A stretch of 64,000 nucleotides of DNA, from contig CM073197.1 in NCBI GenBank assembly GCA_037042915.1, forward strand, positions 2,294,001-2,358,000, in the 5' to 3' direction. Origin of the DNA: Auricularia sp. M13 (taxonomy: Eukaryota; Basidiomycota; Agaricomycetes; Auriculariales; Auriculariaceae). Made by a program: the position numbers and the translations under genes. Position 1 is the first letter of the stretch. Each line of letters begins with the position of its first letter. Below, piece by piece: positions 24,701-35,800 of this stretch. The notes under the pieces are model-generated. The model was not told where the DNA came from. It did no database searches and worked only from the letters and a program-made list of their open reading frames with translations.

Positions 24701-27700
24701 ATGTGGGCTCGCCGCTGCGCACGGCTTGGAGCGCGACGTTCGCGCTCGCTGGCAACGGTATCGGCCCAGCTGCCGGATAAGGACTGCGCTTCGGTCACGC
24801 CGGACTATGCAACGCTCATCGACCGCGCTGCGCGCGCAAAACGCGTTCTGGGCGGCAGACCGCTTGCTCTGGCCGAGAAAATTTTGTACAGTCACTTGAG
24901 CGATATCGAGGGATGCCTAGAGGGCGCAGGACGCGTCCGCGGAGAGGCTTACCTTCGCCTGAATCCAGCGCGGGTGGCCATGCAGGATGCTTCTGCACAG
25001 TGCGTGCCGTGCTAATGCTGTTGCTATTGCGAGCTCGTCGCTGACTATACGACGGCTGCAGAATGGCTCTGTAGGTCTGTTGGATATATGCGTGCCGTCT
25101 GCTGAGCCCGTCAAGTCTTCAGTTCATGACATGTGGGATGCCGGCGACTGCAGTGGTGCGCATGCTTGTATATCTTCGTCCCCCCGTTACTGACGCCGTG
25201 CCCGTTCAGCCAACCAGCATTCACTGTGACCACCTGATTCAAGCGGTGGAAGGAGCCAAAGCAGATCTCGAGGTTCGGTGCACATTGTGCCGGTATTGAA
25301 CATACGAAACTCAGACCGTCCCGCGCAGCGCTCAATCGTCACGAACCAAGAGGTTTTCGACTTCTTGGAGAGCGCCGCTCGCAAATATGGCATTGAATTC
25401 TGGAAGCCGGGCAGCGGGATCATCCACCAAATCGTATTGGAGAACTATGCCGCGCCTGGGATGCTCATGTATGCTGCACGAGCTTGCTCTGCATGCTCTC
25501 ACTGACATTGCCATCTAGGCTGGGAACAGGTAGATATGTCTATCGCGTCGAGCCAGCATGTCTCAATCGCACATAGACTCGCATACACCCAACGCGGGAG
25601 GACTGGGTTTACTCGCAATTGGCGTCGGTGGCGCAGATTGGTGTGTCCAGCCGGCGGCCACCGCACGTTCCCGATTGCATCCGTGACAAGTCCTCCGCAA
25701 CGTCGAAAGACGTCCCAGCTCTTTTCCACAGATTCTCTAGCAGTCAGACATACACAGAATCCTTGAAAATAGTTTAAATATACTGAATATGCGCAGAAAT
25801 TGGCGATTCCACAAGTCTCATTTGTGCCCATCTTCAGCACAAATCTGTGAATAACCTTCCAGAAACACAGTATGAGGCCCTCATACTTTGTTATCATAGT
25901 GCCTTATGCTACATTAACAAAGGATGGGCCCCAGAACCGCGATATTCTGACGGATATACTTATCCGGATAACCCAGAAAGCAAAAATCGTCCCAGATACT
26001 GAGACCGAGACATCGTGCTCCAGATAGTACACCTAGCAATTGTAGCGATTCCCTTTCGCTGTCATCTCCGAGAGTAATCAGAGGTTTAGCTCTCGTCCTG
26101 GGGGTTTAATTCGAGTCGGGAAACCTGCCCGCAGGAAACAGCCGAAAACGTTTACATCCGATTGAATGGCGGCTGGACAGACCACGCAGATGCTGTGGAT
26201 GCAATGACCGGCACTGCGTGGGAACTCAAGGCGCCGCAAGTTGTTGGTATGTGTCGGGACGCGTTATCATTGGTTGAATGCTCATGCTTGTAGGTGTCAA
26301 ACTCACGGGCAAACTGAATGGCTGGGCGACGGCAAAAGATCTCATTCTCCATCTTGCTGGGAAACTCACTGTTCGCGTACGTGAATAGGTTAATTTTGTG
26401 GCGAAGATTTCTGAGCAATGCTATAGGGAGGAACGGGACGCATTATTGAGTACTTTGGTCCTGGTGTCTCCGACCAGTCGTGTACTGGTATGCATGTTCT
26501 TCCTAAGTTGTCCCCGCTGGAACTTAGCGCCGCTAGGCTTGGCCACTGTTTGCAATATGGGTGCGGAGGTAAGTGCCCATGGCTATCTACCCATCTACTG
26601 CTGACAGAGTGCAAAGGTCGGTGCGACAACTTCGATCTTCCCGTACACCCCCGCGATGCGCGCATACCTGCAAGCCACGCGCCGCGGACCGGTTGCGCGT
26701 GCCGCAGATGCCGCTGCGGCGCAAGGTTTCTTACAGGCAGACGAAGGCGTCGAGTACGATGAGGTCATCGAGATTGTGAGTGCACGCGTCTGTGCCCGTC
26801 AAGCATATGCTCATCGTGGGCAGAACCTGTCCGAACTAGAACCGACGCTCAATGGGCCCTTCACACCCGATCTTGCCACGCCTATATCTGCCTTTGGCGA
26901 CTTCGTGCGCGAGAAGGGATGGAAAGACGAGATCTCCGCGGCGCTCATTGGGTCATGCACAAATTCCTCTTATGAGGATATGGTACGGACAATTTACTGT
27001 GATAAGAAACTCTGGCCTGATGTGTTGGTGTAGACTCGAGCTGCAGACCTTGCACGGCAGGCAAAGGAGGCTGGGCTCAAGACCAAGGTTGATATTCTTC
27101 TGGAATAAGGCGGCAACTCTCATGCCGTTTAAGGTTCCGTTTCTTTGCACGCCAGGATCTGAGCAGATCCGCGCGACCATGGAAAGAGACGGCGTCATTG
27201 GTGCCCTTGAGGACGTTGGTGCTCTAGTACTGGCGAATGCTTGCGGACCCTGCATCGGGCAGGTCAGTCATACGTCCAGTGTGGCTCTGTGGGTCTAACT
27301 GCTTCTGGTAGTGGAAGCGAGAGACATCCGGCGAGGAGAATGGTATGCTGCCTTGTTACAGTACGCCTAGGATCAGTGCTAATGCTTGGATAGCAATTGT
27401 GTCCTCGTTTAACCGGTGCGCGGGACGAATGTCAGAATACCAACTAGATTGTCTTACTGGACCCTGTAGGAACTTCAAAGCGCGGAACGATGGCTCTAGC
27501 AAGACTATGAACTTCCTCGCCTCTCCGACTGTCGTCACCGCCATGGCATTCAGTGGTCGCCTCTCGTTTGATCCTGCTAAGGATGTCATTCCCGACAAGG
27601 ATGGGAAACCGTTCAAGTTTGCGCCTCCTGCCGGCGAGCAGCTTCCGTCCGCGGGATATGCTCTTGGTTTGTCTGTTTTCCCTCGACTGTTTCTGCCTTT

Positions 27701-28726
27701 TGACGGACGATTGCACAGGGAATCCGGATTACTACCCCGCGCCGACACCTCAGCCCCAGCCCGACGTCGAAGTCGTCATCTCGCCCACTTCGGAACGCTT
27801 GGAGCGTCTAGAGCCGTTCGAGTCGCTATTTGGACCCCAGAATGCCAATGCACCGGAGTTGCCTGCGCTCAAGGTCCTTTTGCGCGTCCGAGGGAAATGC
27901 ACTACAGATCATATTTCTGCTGCTGTATGTGCTGGAGTCGTAGCGATATCCCATATGTCGGCTCATGTGTTCGCAGGGGCCATGGTTGAAGTACAAAGGC
28001 CATCTTAGCAACATTTCCCAGAATCTCTGTGAGTATTTACTATGGAACATTCTTTCAGAAGACCGCCGAGCTGACCTGCTGGCAGTGATAACAGTGCGTG
28101 ACACTGCCCGCGCCGGATATTTGCTCAATTTTGCGTTAGGCCGTGAACGACGAGGGAGGTGAGGTAAACGTTGCGGCGGATCCTGACCACGACATCGACG
28201 AATCCTCGACGGACACAATCCCGCGCATCGCGCAGCGCTTCAAGCGCCGTGGCGAACCCTGGGCGTTGGTCGTCGACGAGAACTACGGCGAGGGCAGCGC
28301 GCGCGAGCATGCGGCTCTCCAGCCGCGGTTCTACGGCTGCGCGCTCATCATCGGGCGGTCGTTTGCACGGATTCACGAGACGAATCTCAAGGCACGTCCT
28401 AATGATCATTCTATACGGCTGTCGTCTCGTCAATTTGCTGACGTGAGTCTACTATGCAGAAACAAGGCATCCTGCCTCTCTGGTTTGCCGACAAGGCGGA
28501 CTACGGCCGCATCGGGGCGTCGGACATCGTCGAGACGGTCAACCTCAAGGACGTGTTCGACGGGAAGCTCGACACGCCGGTCAGGCTGCGCGTGACGAAG
28601 AGGGACAGCGGCGAGGTGTTCGAGGTCGTTACACGGCACACGCTGTCTGCTGATCAGGTCCGGTGGCTGGAGGCCGGATCGGCCCTCAATGCTATCCGTG
28701 CGCAAAAGGCGCACTCGAGCAGCTGA
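24701..28726 (+). CDS. ACO2: Mitochondrial aconitase paralogue (ACO2-type), exon interrupted by a transposon
   Basis: This belongs to the aconitase superfamily. ACO2-type proteins dehydrate homocitrate in fungal lysine synthesis, while ACO1 serves the citrate cycle; the ACO2 label is inferred. The start [20 protein letters not shown] is a transit peptide. Conserved blocks are [44 protein letters not shown] and [25 protein letters not shown] and [11 protein letters not shown] supply the three cluster cysteines, and [32 protein letters not shown] and [15 protein letters not shown] complete the fold. Around 18 exons are needed. One exon is split between GGA and D/AVDAM by a 546-bp element at 25639-26184. 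Apart from that, the exons I joined show no break. Confidence 0.85.
25632..25638 (+). repeat. Target-site duplication, left copy
   Basis: CGCAGAT, identical to the right copy at 26185-26191. The reading frame here is GCA GAT (Ala-Asp). Confidence 0.85.
25639..26184. mobile_element. 546-bp MITE (non-autonomous DNA transposon) inside an aconitase exon
   Basis: The left end TGGTGTGTCCAGCCG and the reverse complement of the right end TGGTCTGTCCAGCCG match at 14 of 15 positions, forming terminal inverted repeats. The element is flanked by exact 7-bp copies of CGCAGAT (25632-25638 and 26185-26191). Removing the element and one copy restores VGGADAVDAM of aconitase precisely. It has no coding capacity and looks more AT-rich than its host exon. 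The family is unassigned; a 7-bp duplication suits few well-known groups. Confidence 0.88.
26185..26191 (+). repeat. Target-site duplication, right copy
   Basis: CGCAGAT immediately after the element. It contains a possible 3' splice site (CGCAG|AT). Confidence 0.85.
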
Positions 28727-29658
28727 GCGCGGCGGGCCTGAATATATCAAGCGAAAGTACGATATTGTAATTGCGTATTATTCATCTTTTCGCTGCGTCT
28801 AGATGCGACTTGAGCGAGCCTTTCCTCTTTCAACGTGCGAATGCTCTTCGAGAAGCTGTTCGGCCGCCGTTTTCCTGGACTGCAATGAAGCTGCATTGAC
28901 ATTGGCATCCTGGAATTAGGACTGTCAATGAAGGTTCGAGTTGGGGACGGGCGGCGTGCAATGGGTACAGAAGAATTAGGGCTCTGTCCCCGTTTGGGCG
29001 ATGCGCTGATGGATGGGACGAGATCAAGGGGCAACTGCCATGGTCTGTGTGGTGAGCATCAACAGGAAGCAATCCGCACAGCTGGGCGGGGGGGCAGGAC
29101 CCCCGAATATGTCATCAGATGTTAAACTTTTTAGATACTGGTTCCTTGTCGGCGTGACTGGGAGCCACCCAGAACATTTGGCGAATACCGTGAATGGCAA
29201 AAACATGCGCACTACATGTGCCTTGACAGCCACCAAGCATGGTAGGTACAGCCCCCGCCGATGTCGCGGAATTGTCAAATTTGTGCGTTTTGCGGCCCCC
29301 AGACCCCCTTAAATGTCCGAAAATTTTCGGCTCTCCAGTATCACGATGTCCGGAAATCCAAATTTAACATCCAAAGACATATTCGGGGGTCCTGGGGGGG
29401 CTTTGGATATGGAGGTGGTGGATGGGTGGCGCACACGAGCCAGAGAAATTAACATAAGACGGCAGGGTGGACGGGGTTCTCAGTTGAAATCAGGATCTTC
29501 CCTTCGAATCAGCCGCGGTGCAACAGAAAAGTCAATTCGATCCCAAGTGCCAGCCGGGGCTCGGAGCCAGCCGTCCTTGCTCTTCTCCTCTCGCCCATAC
29601 TTTGCTCTGCTGTCCCGCGCCCGCGCCGTCCCAGCCAGCCTAGCGACCATTCAGTGCG
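28727..29658. other. Intergenic region carrying a MITE
   Basis: This is the 3' flank of ACO2 and the promoter of the F-box gene. It contains the inverted-repeat element at 29095-29394. The rest has no recognised gene. Confidence 0.5.
29095..29394. mobile_element. 300-bp MITE with 32-bp terminal inverted repeats
   Basis: The left end starts CAGGACCCCCGAATATGTC. The reverse complement of the right end is identical over these 19 bases, and 29 of the first 32 match. The element lies between G-runs (seven on the left, six on the right) that may be a target duplication but are too simple to prove it. Ends of the form CAG...CTG recall hAT elements. There is no coding capacity. Confidence 0.8.
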
Positions 29659-31292
29659 ATGGACAGCTCCCCAGGCGCGTCACCCGGCGGCAAGCTCTTG
29701 AAATGGCCCTGGAAAATGCTCCCCAACGCGGCGCCGCACGCGCCCCCCGCACAAGCTCAACACCACATGAAATAGTATGCCGCGGGTTCATAGCAGCAGC
29801 CAGCGTGTGCTCACCGTGCGCGCAGCTGCAACTTGTCAGGCGCAGTAGTGCCGCTGCCGCGGGAGCCTCGCCCCCGGCCATCCCGCGAGAAGGTAGCCCG
29901 GCCCATGAGCCTGCTGCTACCGTACGCCCCGCGCCCATTGCTCCCTCGGACTCATCCCACTCACACTGAGCCTGCAGCGCGCCGCTTCTGGTCCCGCCGA
30001 CGTCGCCGCTTCCGCGGCTTCCCACTGAGCTCTGGCATTGCATATTCAGCCTGGCCATCGAGGAGCACATTCTCAAGGCGTTCTTTGCCACGCCCTCCGA
30101 CGCGCCGTTCACCGCCCAGCGCATCTCGGACTACATGCTGGAGTATGTCTATCTGCAGTTCGCGGCGACCATGCGCGCCTGCAGCCTTGTGAACCGCGAA
30201 TGGTGCGACCGCGCGGTACAGTACCTCTACCGCTACATTTGGCTCCGCTCTGCAAGCGACGCCGAGCTTCTGGCGCGTACTTTGGTGCCTTCCTTCCGCC
30301 GCTCAGGCCGCCTCGTCCGTCTCCAAGCGTACGTGCAGAACGTGCTGGTGCGCTTCCCGAAGGACATGTCCGATGCCCGACCGCCGACGCGCTCGTATGC
30401 ACGGAGGCTCTCCGCCATCATCACCAACGCTCCGAACCTCGCCGTCTTCTTGCACAGTGATGCACACGACGGCAGTATGCCCAGGAAGGCGTCGCGGGCG
30501 CTTGCAAGAACGGAGAAGCTGTGTCGTGTGGAATGGACTACCACCGCACACAGCACCGTTCTCGCGTCTTCTAGCGCGCTGCGCGGCCTTCGCTCGCTGG
30601 CCCTGCAATGCCCCGGGATGCCCGACCACATCGACCCTACGCCGGCCGTGACGCTTGAGCTGCCGGAGCTCCACACCCTGTCCATCGCGTTCTGCAGGCA
30701 CAGGGCTCTGGCAGCTGCCGCCGACGGGAAGTGGAAAATGCCCGCTCTACGACACCTGTCCATCTGCCGCTGCTCCGTGCTTGGAGCCGCGTTTGGCCCG
30801 AACGACGCTGACACCAGTCGGCTGCTGTTCCGTGTCGGCGGCAAGCTGGACCAGCTGGACCTGAACTGCGCCATGGGCGGCGTTGTTCCTGACTTGCGCG
30901 CCTGGTGCCCGCGACTGCGCACACTCTTAGTGTCTGCGCTTTCGCTTCCGTCCATCATTGCGCACCCAACCCTCGAACTGGTCGGACTGCACCAGCCGAT
31001 TGGCTTCGCACCGCCTCCAGAGAAGATGGAAATGCTGCTGGCGCTGCTCAGCGGGTTGCAACAGCGGCTAAAGTTCCCGCGGCTCGCGACCGTGCGGTAC
31101 CTTATCCCAGCTCCCGCGGTCAAGCGTCTCAGCGCCCACCCCGGATCTGGTCTGCGCGCCGCCATCGAGTCCATCATCGCTGCTGGAATCACGGTCGAAG
31201 ATGTCGGCCGTAATACGATCAACTTCCAGCGGTTCAGCTTCGACCGACCCAGCGAAGACTACTGGGACGCGACGAGCGTCGCCGCCGAGTGA
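29659..31292 (+). CDS. F-box-like protein
   Basis: Three exons are needed. The first encodes MDSSPGASPGGKLLKWPWK and is joined by a 51-nt intron to a Pro/Arg-rich piece. That is joined by a 56-nt intron to LVPPTSPLPRLPTELWHCIF, an F-box core (LPxELWxxIF). The rest of the F-box, ACSLVNREWCDRAVQYLYRYI, follows an inserted helix. The remaining 300 residues look like degenerate leucine-rich repeats (LRGLRSLALQCPG, LPELHTLSIAFCR, MPALRHLSICRC). F-box proteins of this kind recruit substrates to SCF ubiquitin ligases. Large lineage-specific families occur in Agaricomycetes. The target is unknown. Confidence 0.8.
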
Positions 31293-31876
31293 TGCGCGCT
31301 CGCCACTAGTACTGTTATTTTTGGGAGACGGATCCCCACCGTCGCACACATAACCGTTTATACTGACTTATGAATGGCGGCGCCAGGCCCACCCATCCCA
31401 CACTCATTGCTCGCTTGCTTCCTCTCCCGCACGTCACCTCCTCTGCTCACCACCATCTCGACTTCTTGCATATCATCGTCACCGTCTCCCACACCCTCTT
31501 GCTCTCGTCCAGTCTTGTGTCCATCCCGTCGTCTCCGTCTCTTGCGCATCTTTGCTCTCTATCTCTCTATCTCGCCTCACACACTCATTTTTTGCATCCA
31601 TACATTGCCGCTCCGTACCATCTGTGTGTATCCCGCTTTTCCGGCTGGGCTGAATAGGACTATTGCTGCTGCGTCCATTGTGCTCGGTGTTTGTATTTGC
31701 TTTTGGGGTACATAGAGGAACGTACGATGTAGGACTCGGATCTGCACACATTTGCTTGTCCTTGCACCAGATCCTGCAAAATCAAGCGTGCGCTGATAAC
31801 TAGTTGCACAACAGAAACACCAGATGTTTTACAATGATCTAATTGATACAAACACCTCCAGGAGCCTGTTCTGTGT
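31293..31876. other. Convergent spacer, pyrimidine-rich
   Basis: This lies between the F-box gene (plus) and REV7 (minus). From about 31420 to 31620 the plus strand is strongly C/T-rich, consistent with a 3' UTR. Nothing coding is recognised. Confidence 0.45.
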
Positions 31877-32653
31877 TCATGTTGCAGATGTTATGGAGAT
31901 TGAGGGTAGCCCTTCTTGTGAGGTCTGGACTTTGTCTTTGTCTTTGTCTTCCTCTTTGTCTTTGTCTTTGCCCTTGTCTTGACGTCGAGTTTCTTGGACC
32001 GAAAGCCAGACGCGGAGTATCTGCGTATCGATGGCGGTGACAAAGTGCTCAACGGCCGTGCCTGCGTCCCTGACGCCCGCGGTAGTCTGTACGCGCTGGG
32101 CGGGGACCCACGGCGGCGGCTCCTCGGGCTCCGCGGCGGTGGGCACGGCGCCGTCGGCGAGCTCGAGCACGACGGCGAACGCCGCGTCGTCCGAGAGGTC
32201 CGCGAGCGGACGCAGCATACCCCCGACCGCGGCGAGCTTGAGCATGAACCCGCGGAAGCGCTGCGCGAGCCCCGCGGCGTCGAGCCCGTCGAGCATCGGC
32301 GCGTCCGGCTCGGCGGCGACGTCGCCCGTGCGCGCCACGTCGAAGACGAAGCGCTCCAGCGCCGTCTCGCCGTCGCTGATGACGACCGCCACGCGCCGCA
32401 CGGTGCCCAGCAGCAGCTCCTCGCGCACGGCATTGCACGCGCCCGAGATGTAGTCCCGCAGGGCCGGGTGTCGGGCTTGGAAGACCACCGTGTCGTACTT
32501 GCGTCGGCGCACAAACAGGTTGGCAGGGTACACGCCCCGCACGAAGAGCAGAGTGTGAATGGCGACTTCAAAGAATTCGCTTATTGCGCGCATGGTGGCG
32601 CTGTAGCTGAGCCCATGTGCTTCATCAGAATCATCTGAAGGCGCATGTTCCAT
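31877..32653 (-). CDS. REV7: HORMA-domain protein REV7 (MAD2B), DNA polymerase zeta subunit
   Basis: This is the HORMA adaptor of translesion polymerase zeta. The domain starts MRAISEFFEVAIHTLLFVRGVYPANLF and continues RRKYDTVVFQARHPALRDYI, then RRVAVVISDGETALERFVFDV. The C-terminal safety-belt part includes VEHFVTAIDTQILRVWLSV. The ATG at 32653 (MEHAPSDDSDEAH) is the first in frame; the frame extends upstream without ATG, so a short 5' exon is possible. The tail is a Lys/Asp/Glu simple-sequence run encoded by a GACAAA-type repeat. It lies just downstream of MSH1 on the same strand. Confidence 0.82.
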   Translation of the reverse strand: MEHAPSDDSDEAHGLSYSATMRAISEFFEVAIHTLLFVRGVYPANLFVRRRKYDTVVFQARHPALRDYISGACNAVREELLLGTVRRVAVVISDGETALERFVFDVARTGDVAAEPDAPMLDGLDAAGLAQRFRGFMLKLAAVGGMLRPLADLSDDAAFAVVLELADGAVPTAAEPEEPPPWVPAQRVQTTAGVRDAGTAVEHFVTAIDTQILRVWLSVQETRRQDKGKDKDKEEDKDKDKVQTSQEGLPSISITSAT

Positions 32654-32865
32654 GTAGTGGAGCGGTGGAGGAACGCTTTCCAAGTCCGCCGCACCGACTC
32701 TGTTGTCCGTCACTCAGAAAAGCATATTCAAGTGCATGTAGATGCTCTAGCTCAACAATCACGGAATTGGTCAGGCGTTTAATCCAGAACCAGCATAGTT
32801 ACGGTAGTAAGTTACCGTCAACGTATAAGTAATATACGAATGCGTATGCAAATTGATAAGGATAT

Positions 32866-35800
32866 TCAAGAATTGTCTGGTGGTTTCGAGCCTTGAGATA
32901 GCTGTTTTCCAAGTTGCTGGAGCTCTTCTCGGTTTCCCGCCCACTGGCCACGATGAGATTTCAGCCAGTCGAGTGCCCCTCGAGCCACACGAAGCGCTGG
33001 ACCAGGCATCCCAGCAAGGGCGGCAACCTTGAGACCATGGCTATCTCGGTTGACGCCCGGCCGCAGTCGGTGCGAATAGGCAAAGTGACCATCCTGGAAA
33101 GCGTTTGGGTATTAGTAGACCGAGGATGGATAGCCGATAATAACGAGCTCCCACCTCGAGCTCGTCGACGTCCGTGCAGAAGAAACCGACATGCTCGAAC
33201 ACATTATTCGCTGTAGGGGCATTGGATCCGGCAGGGGTCCCCGGTTCAACATAGCCGAGCATGTCTGCCACTTCGTGGAAATGCGTCGCAAACAACGCGC
33301 GACATCCGTTGACCGAATACAAATGCTGAAGCGTTGCAAACGCGATGGCCAGGCCGTCCCGCACAGTCGTGCCGCGCCCGACCTCGTCCATGATAACCTG
33401 CAACCTTCGTAAACTCGATAGAACCAGCACGGATATAGGGAGGGAAGTCGGGCGCACCAAACTGCGGTCCGTCGCTTTCTTCAGGATCTCGGCCGTCTCG
33501 AGCATCTCGACCATGAACGTGCTGCGGTCGCGGAACAAGTCGTCCTTGGCACCGACGCGCGAGAACACCTTGTCCACGATGCCGACCTCCGCCGCGTCCG
33601 CGGGCACGTACGACCCGATCTGCGCGAGGATCGCGATGAGCGCCGTCTGCCGCAGCAGCGTCGACTTGCCGGCCATGTTCGGCCCCGTGATGACGTGCAG
33701 GCGCGAGGTCGGCTCGAGGTGCACGGTGTTCGGCGTGAATTGGCGGCCGGAGGCGAGAAGGCCCAGCTCGACGGTTGGGTGGCGGCCATTCACGACTTTG
33801 AATGTTTGTCTACGAGGACGCTGTTTAGCAAAGATGATGTGCGCTGAGATCTAGACGCGAACGCACGACTCTGTTACGGTGGGGCGGACAAGGTTCATCT
33901 CCCGCGCGAGGGTGGCGAACGACAGTGTCACGTCGATTTCGTCCATAATTCGAGCATTGCGCCGTAACGAGGCGGCCTCTGCATTGACCTGGAGTAACAC
34001 GGTGAGTAAGGGTGTATGGACATTCTCATATTCATCTAACCTCATTCCGAAGCATTTCGAAAGCCTCTCGTTCAGCGGCTTGTATGGCCATGACAGTCGC
34101 CGCTATGGCATTGCCAGTCTGGAACCACTCCTGCCCCGACAGTCAATATAGCAGTGACCGCGTGGACATCGAGGGCCTACCTTGTAGAAGAACGCCTTAG
34201 TTGATCCACTCTGCGCTATGGGCACGAAGAGACTAGAAGTGTCGATCTTCACGAGGTCCCGTTTCGCCTTGGCTATATGAATATGGAACCCCCATCCAGG
34301 ATTGAAGCGCAGCGTCAATGAAGGCGCCTCTGTATCAGGGATTGTGTCAGCATGAGGGGCATGCATTGGAGATACTGGTTGACCATAGCGACGCTGAAGG
34401 CGTGACTGCAGCGCATCCCGTGCAGCATGCAAACTTTGTAATTGCTCATGCAGACTTTGTAGCTCTGGCGAAAAACTAATGAAACAGTCAGAAGAGCATA
34501 TCGATTCAGTAGACGAGACGCACGCAGGCTTGATGGTATGCTTGAAGTTGCCCGTTAATATCGTGGGCGAAGCAGCGTCCTCCTCGGCAACGCCGTCCTC
34601 GCCCTCGCCCTCTTCCGCCTCGTCAGGGGCAGCACCAACGCTCTTCGCAGTCGCACGATCATAGACAGCCATATCAATGCGCCTGACGAGACCGCTGAGA
34701 TCCTTCATCTTCCCGAGAAGCATGTTGATGCCCGTCCACGAGTTGGCCTGCGTGTCCAGCGCGTGCTCGAGCTCCATGCGCGCCTTGATAGAGGCCCACA
34801 GCGAGACGGCGTCGCGTATGGCGGCCAGGTCGTCCGCGTCGCCGCGGCCGAGCAGGAAGCGCTGCACGATGCGCGACGCGTCCTCGACGCGGCGCAGCAT
34901 CTCGAGCACGTCGCGGCGCAGCGGATCCAGTCTCCGAAAGAGCGCCACGAGCCCCTGGCGCGCGTGGATCTCTGCTATGGACGTGCTGGGCGAGCCTTCG
35001 TCAGGCAAAGACGGAAAGGAGCGTTAGGGCTGGACGACTCGGCGGAGCGATATGCACAGTACGCACAGAGCCAGCGCGCGAGGAGGCGCGTGCCGCTGCT
35101 CGTCGTCGTGCGCTTGACGACGCTGAGCAGGCTGCCGGCGGAGCCGCCCTCGCGCATGCCCTCGCGGATCTCGAGCGCCTTGATGGTGTGCGCGTCGATC
35201 TGCATGCGCGCGCCGCCCGCGGCCGCGGGCACCAGCGCGCGCGGCATGTGCTCCATGAGGTTCGCGTGCAGGTACGCCGTGAGCAGCCGGATCGCGGCCG
35301 TCTCGTGCGCGCTGAAGACGGGCTTGGACGGCTGCGCGTCGGTGTCGGCGCCCGTTAAGTCGTCTGTCGTCGTCGTGTCGGCCGCGGCTACGTCTGGGGT
35401 TGTTGGCAGCGGATCGGTGGACGAGGTGCTAGCGATGAAGGAGACGAAGCATCCTTCCTCGGTCAGGAGCTGTGAGAGCGGATGCGAGGGCGCAGACTGC
35501 AGCGCGCAGTCGAGGACGACCTCCTGAGGGCCAATGCGCGCCACATCGTCCCGTAGAACCTCCAGCGTCGAGTCCTGCGCGAAGAACTCGCCCGTGGAGA
35601 CATCCATCCACGCCAGGCCTACCTTCCCTTCTGCCCCCGCCTCCGCGCCAGACACAGCAAGCAGGTAGTTGTTCTGATAGTGATTCAAGAATGTCTCGTC
35701 GATGAGCGTGCCGGGCGTGATGACGCGGGTGACGCGGCGCTCGAACGCCTTGTCCAGCGGGTTGCCCGTGGCGGACGGCAGGCGGAACTCCTCGCAGAGC

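Noticed and set aside
26095-26130. tRNA-like B-box string (TTTAATTCGAGTCGGG) in the aconitase MITE
   Set aside because: No matching A box or cloverleaf was found, so it is not called a tRNA or a SINE.
28727-29094. Possible extension of ACO2 or a new gene before the MITE
   Set aside because: The ACO2 C-terminus ends at a family-typical position and no splice donor leads onward.
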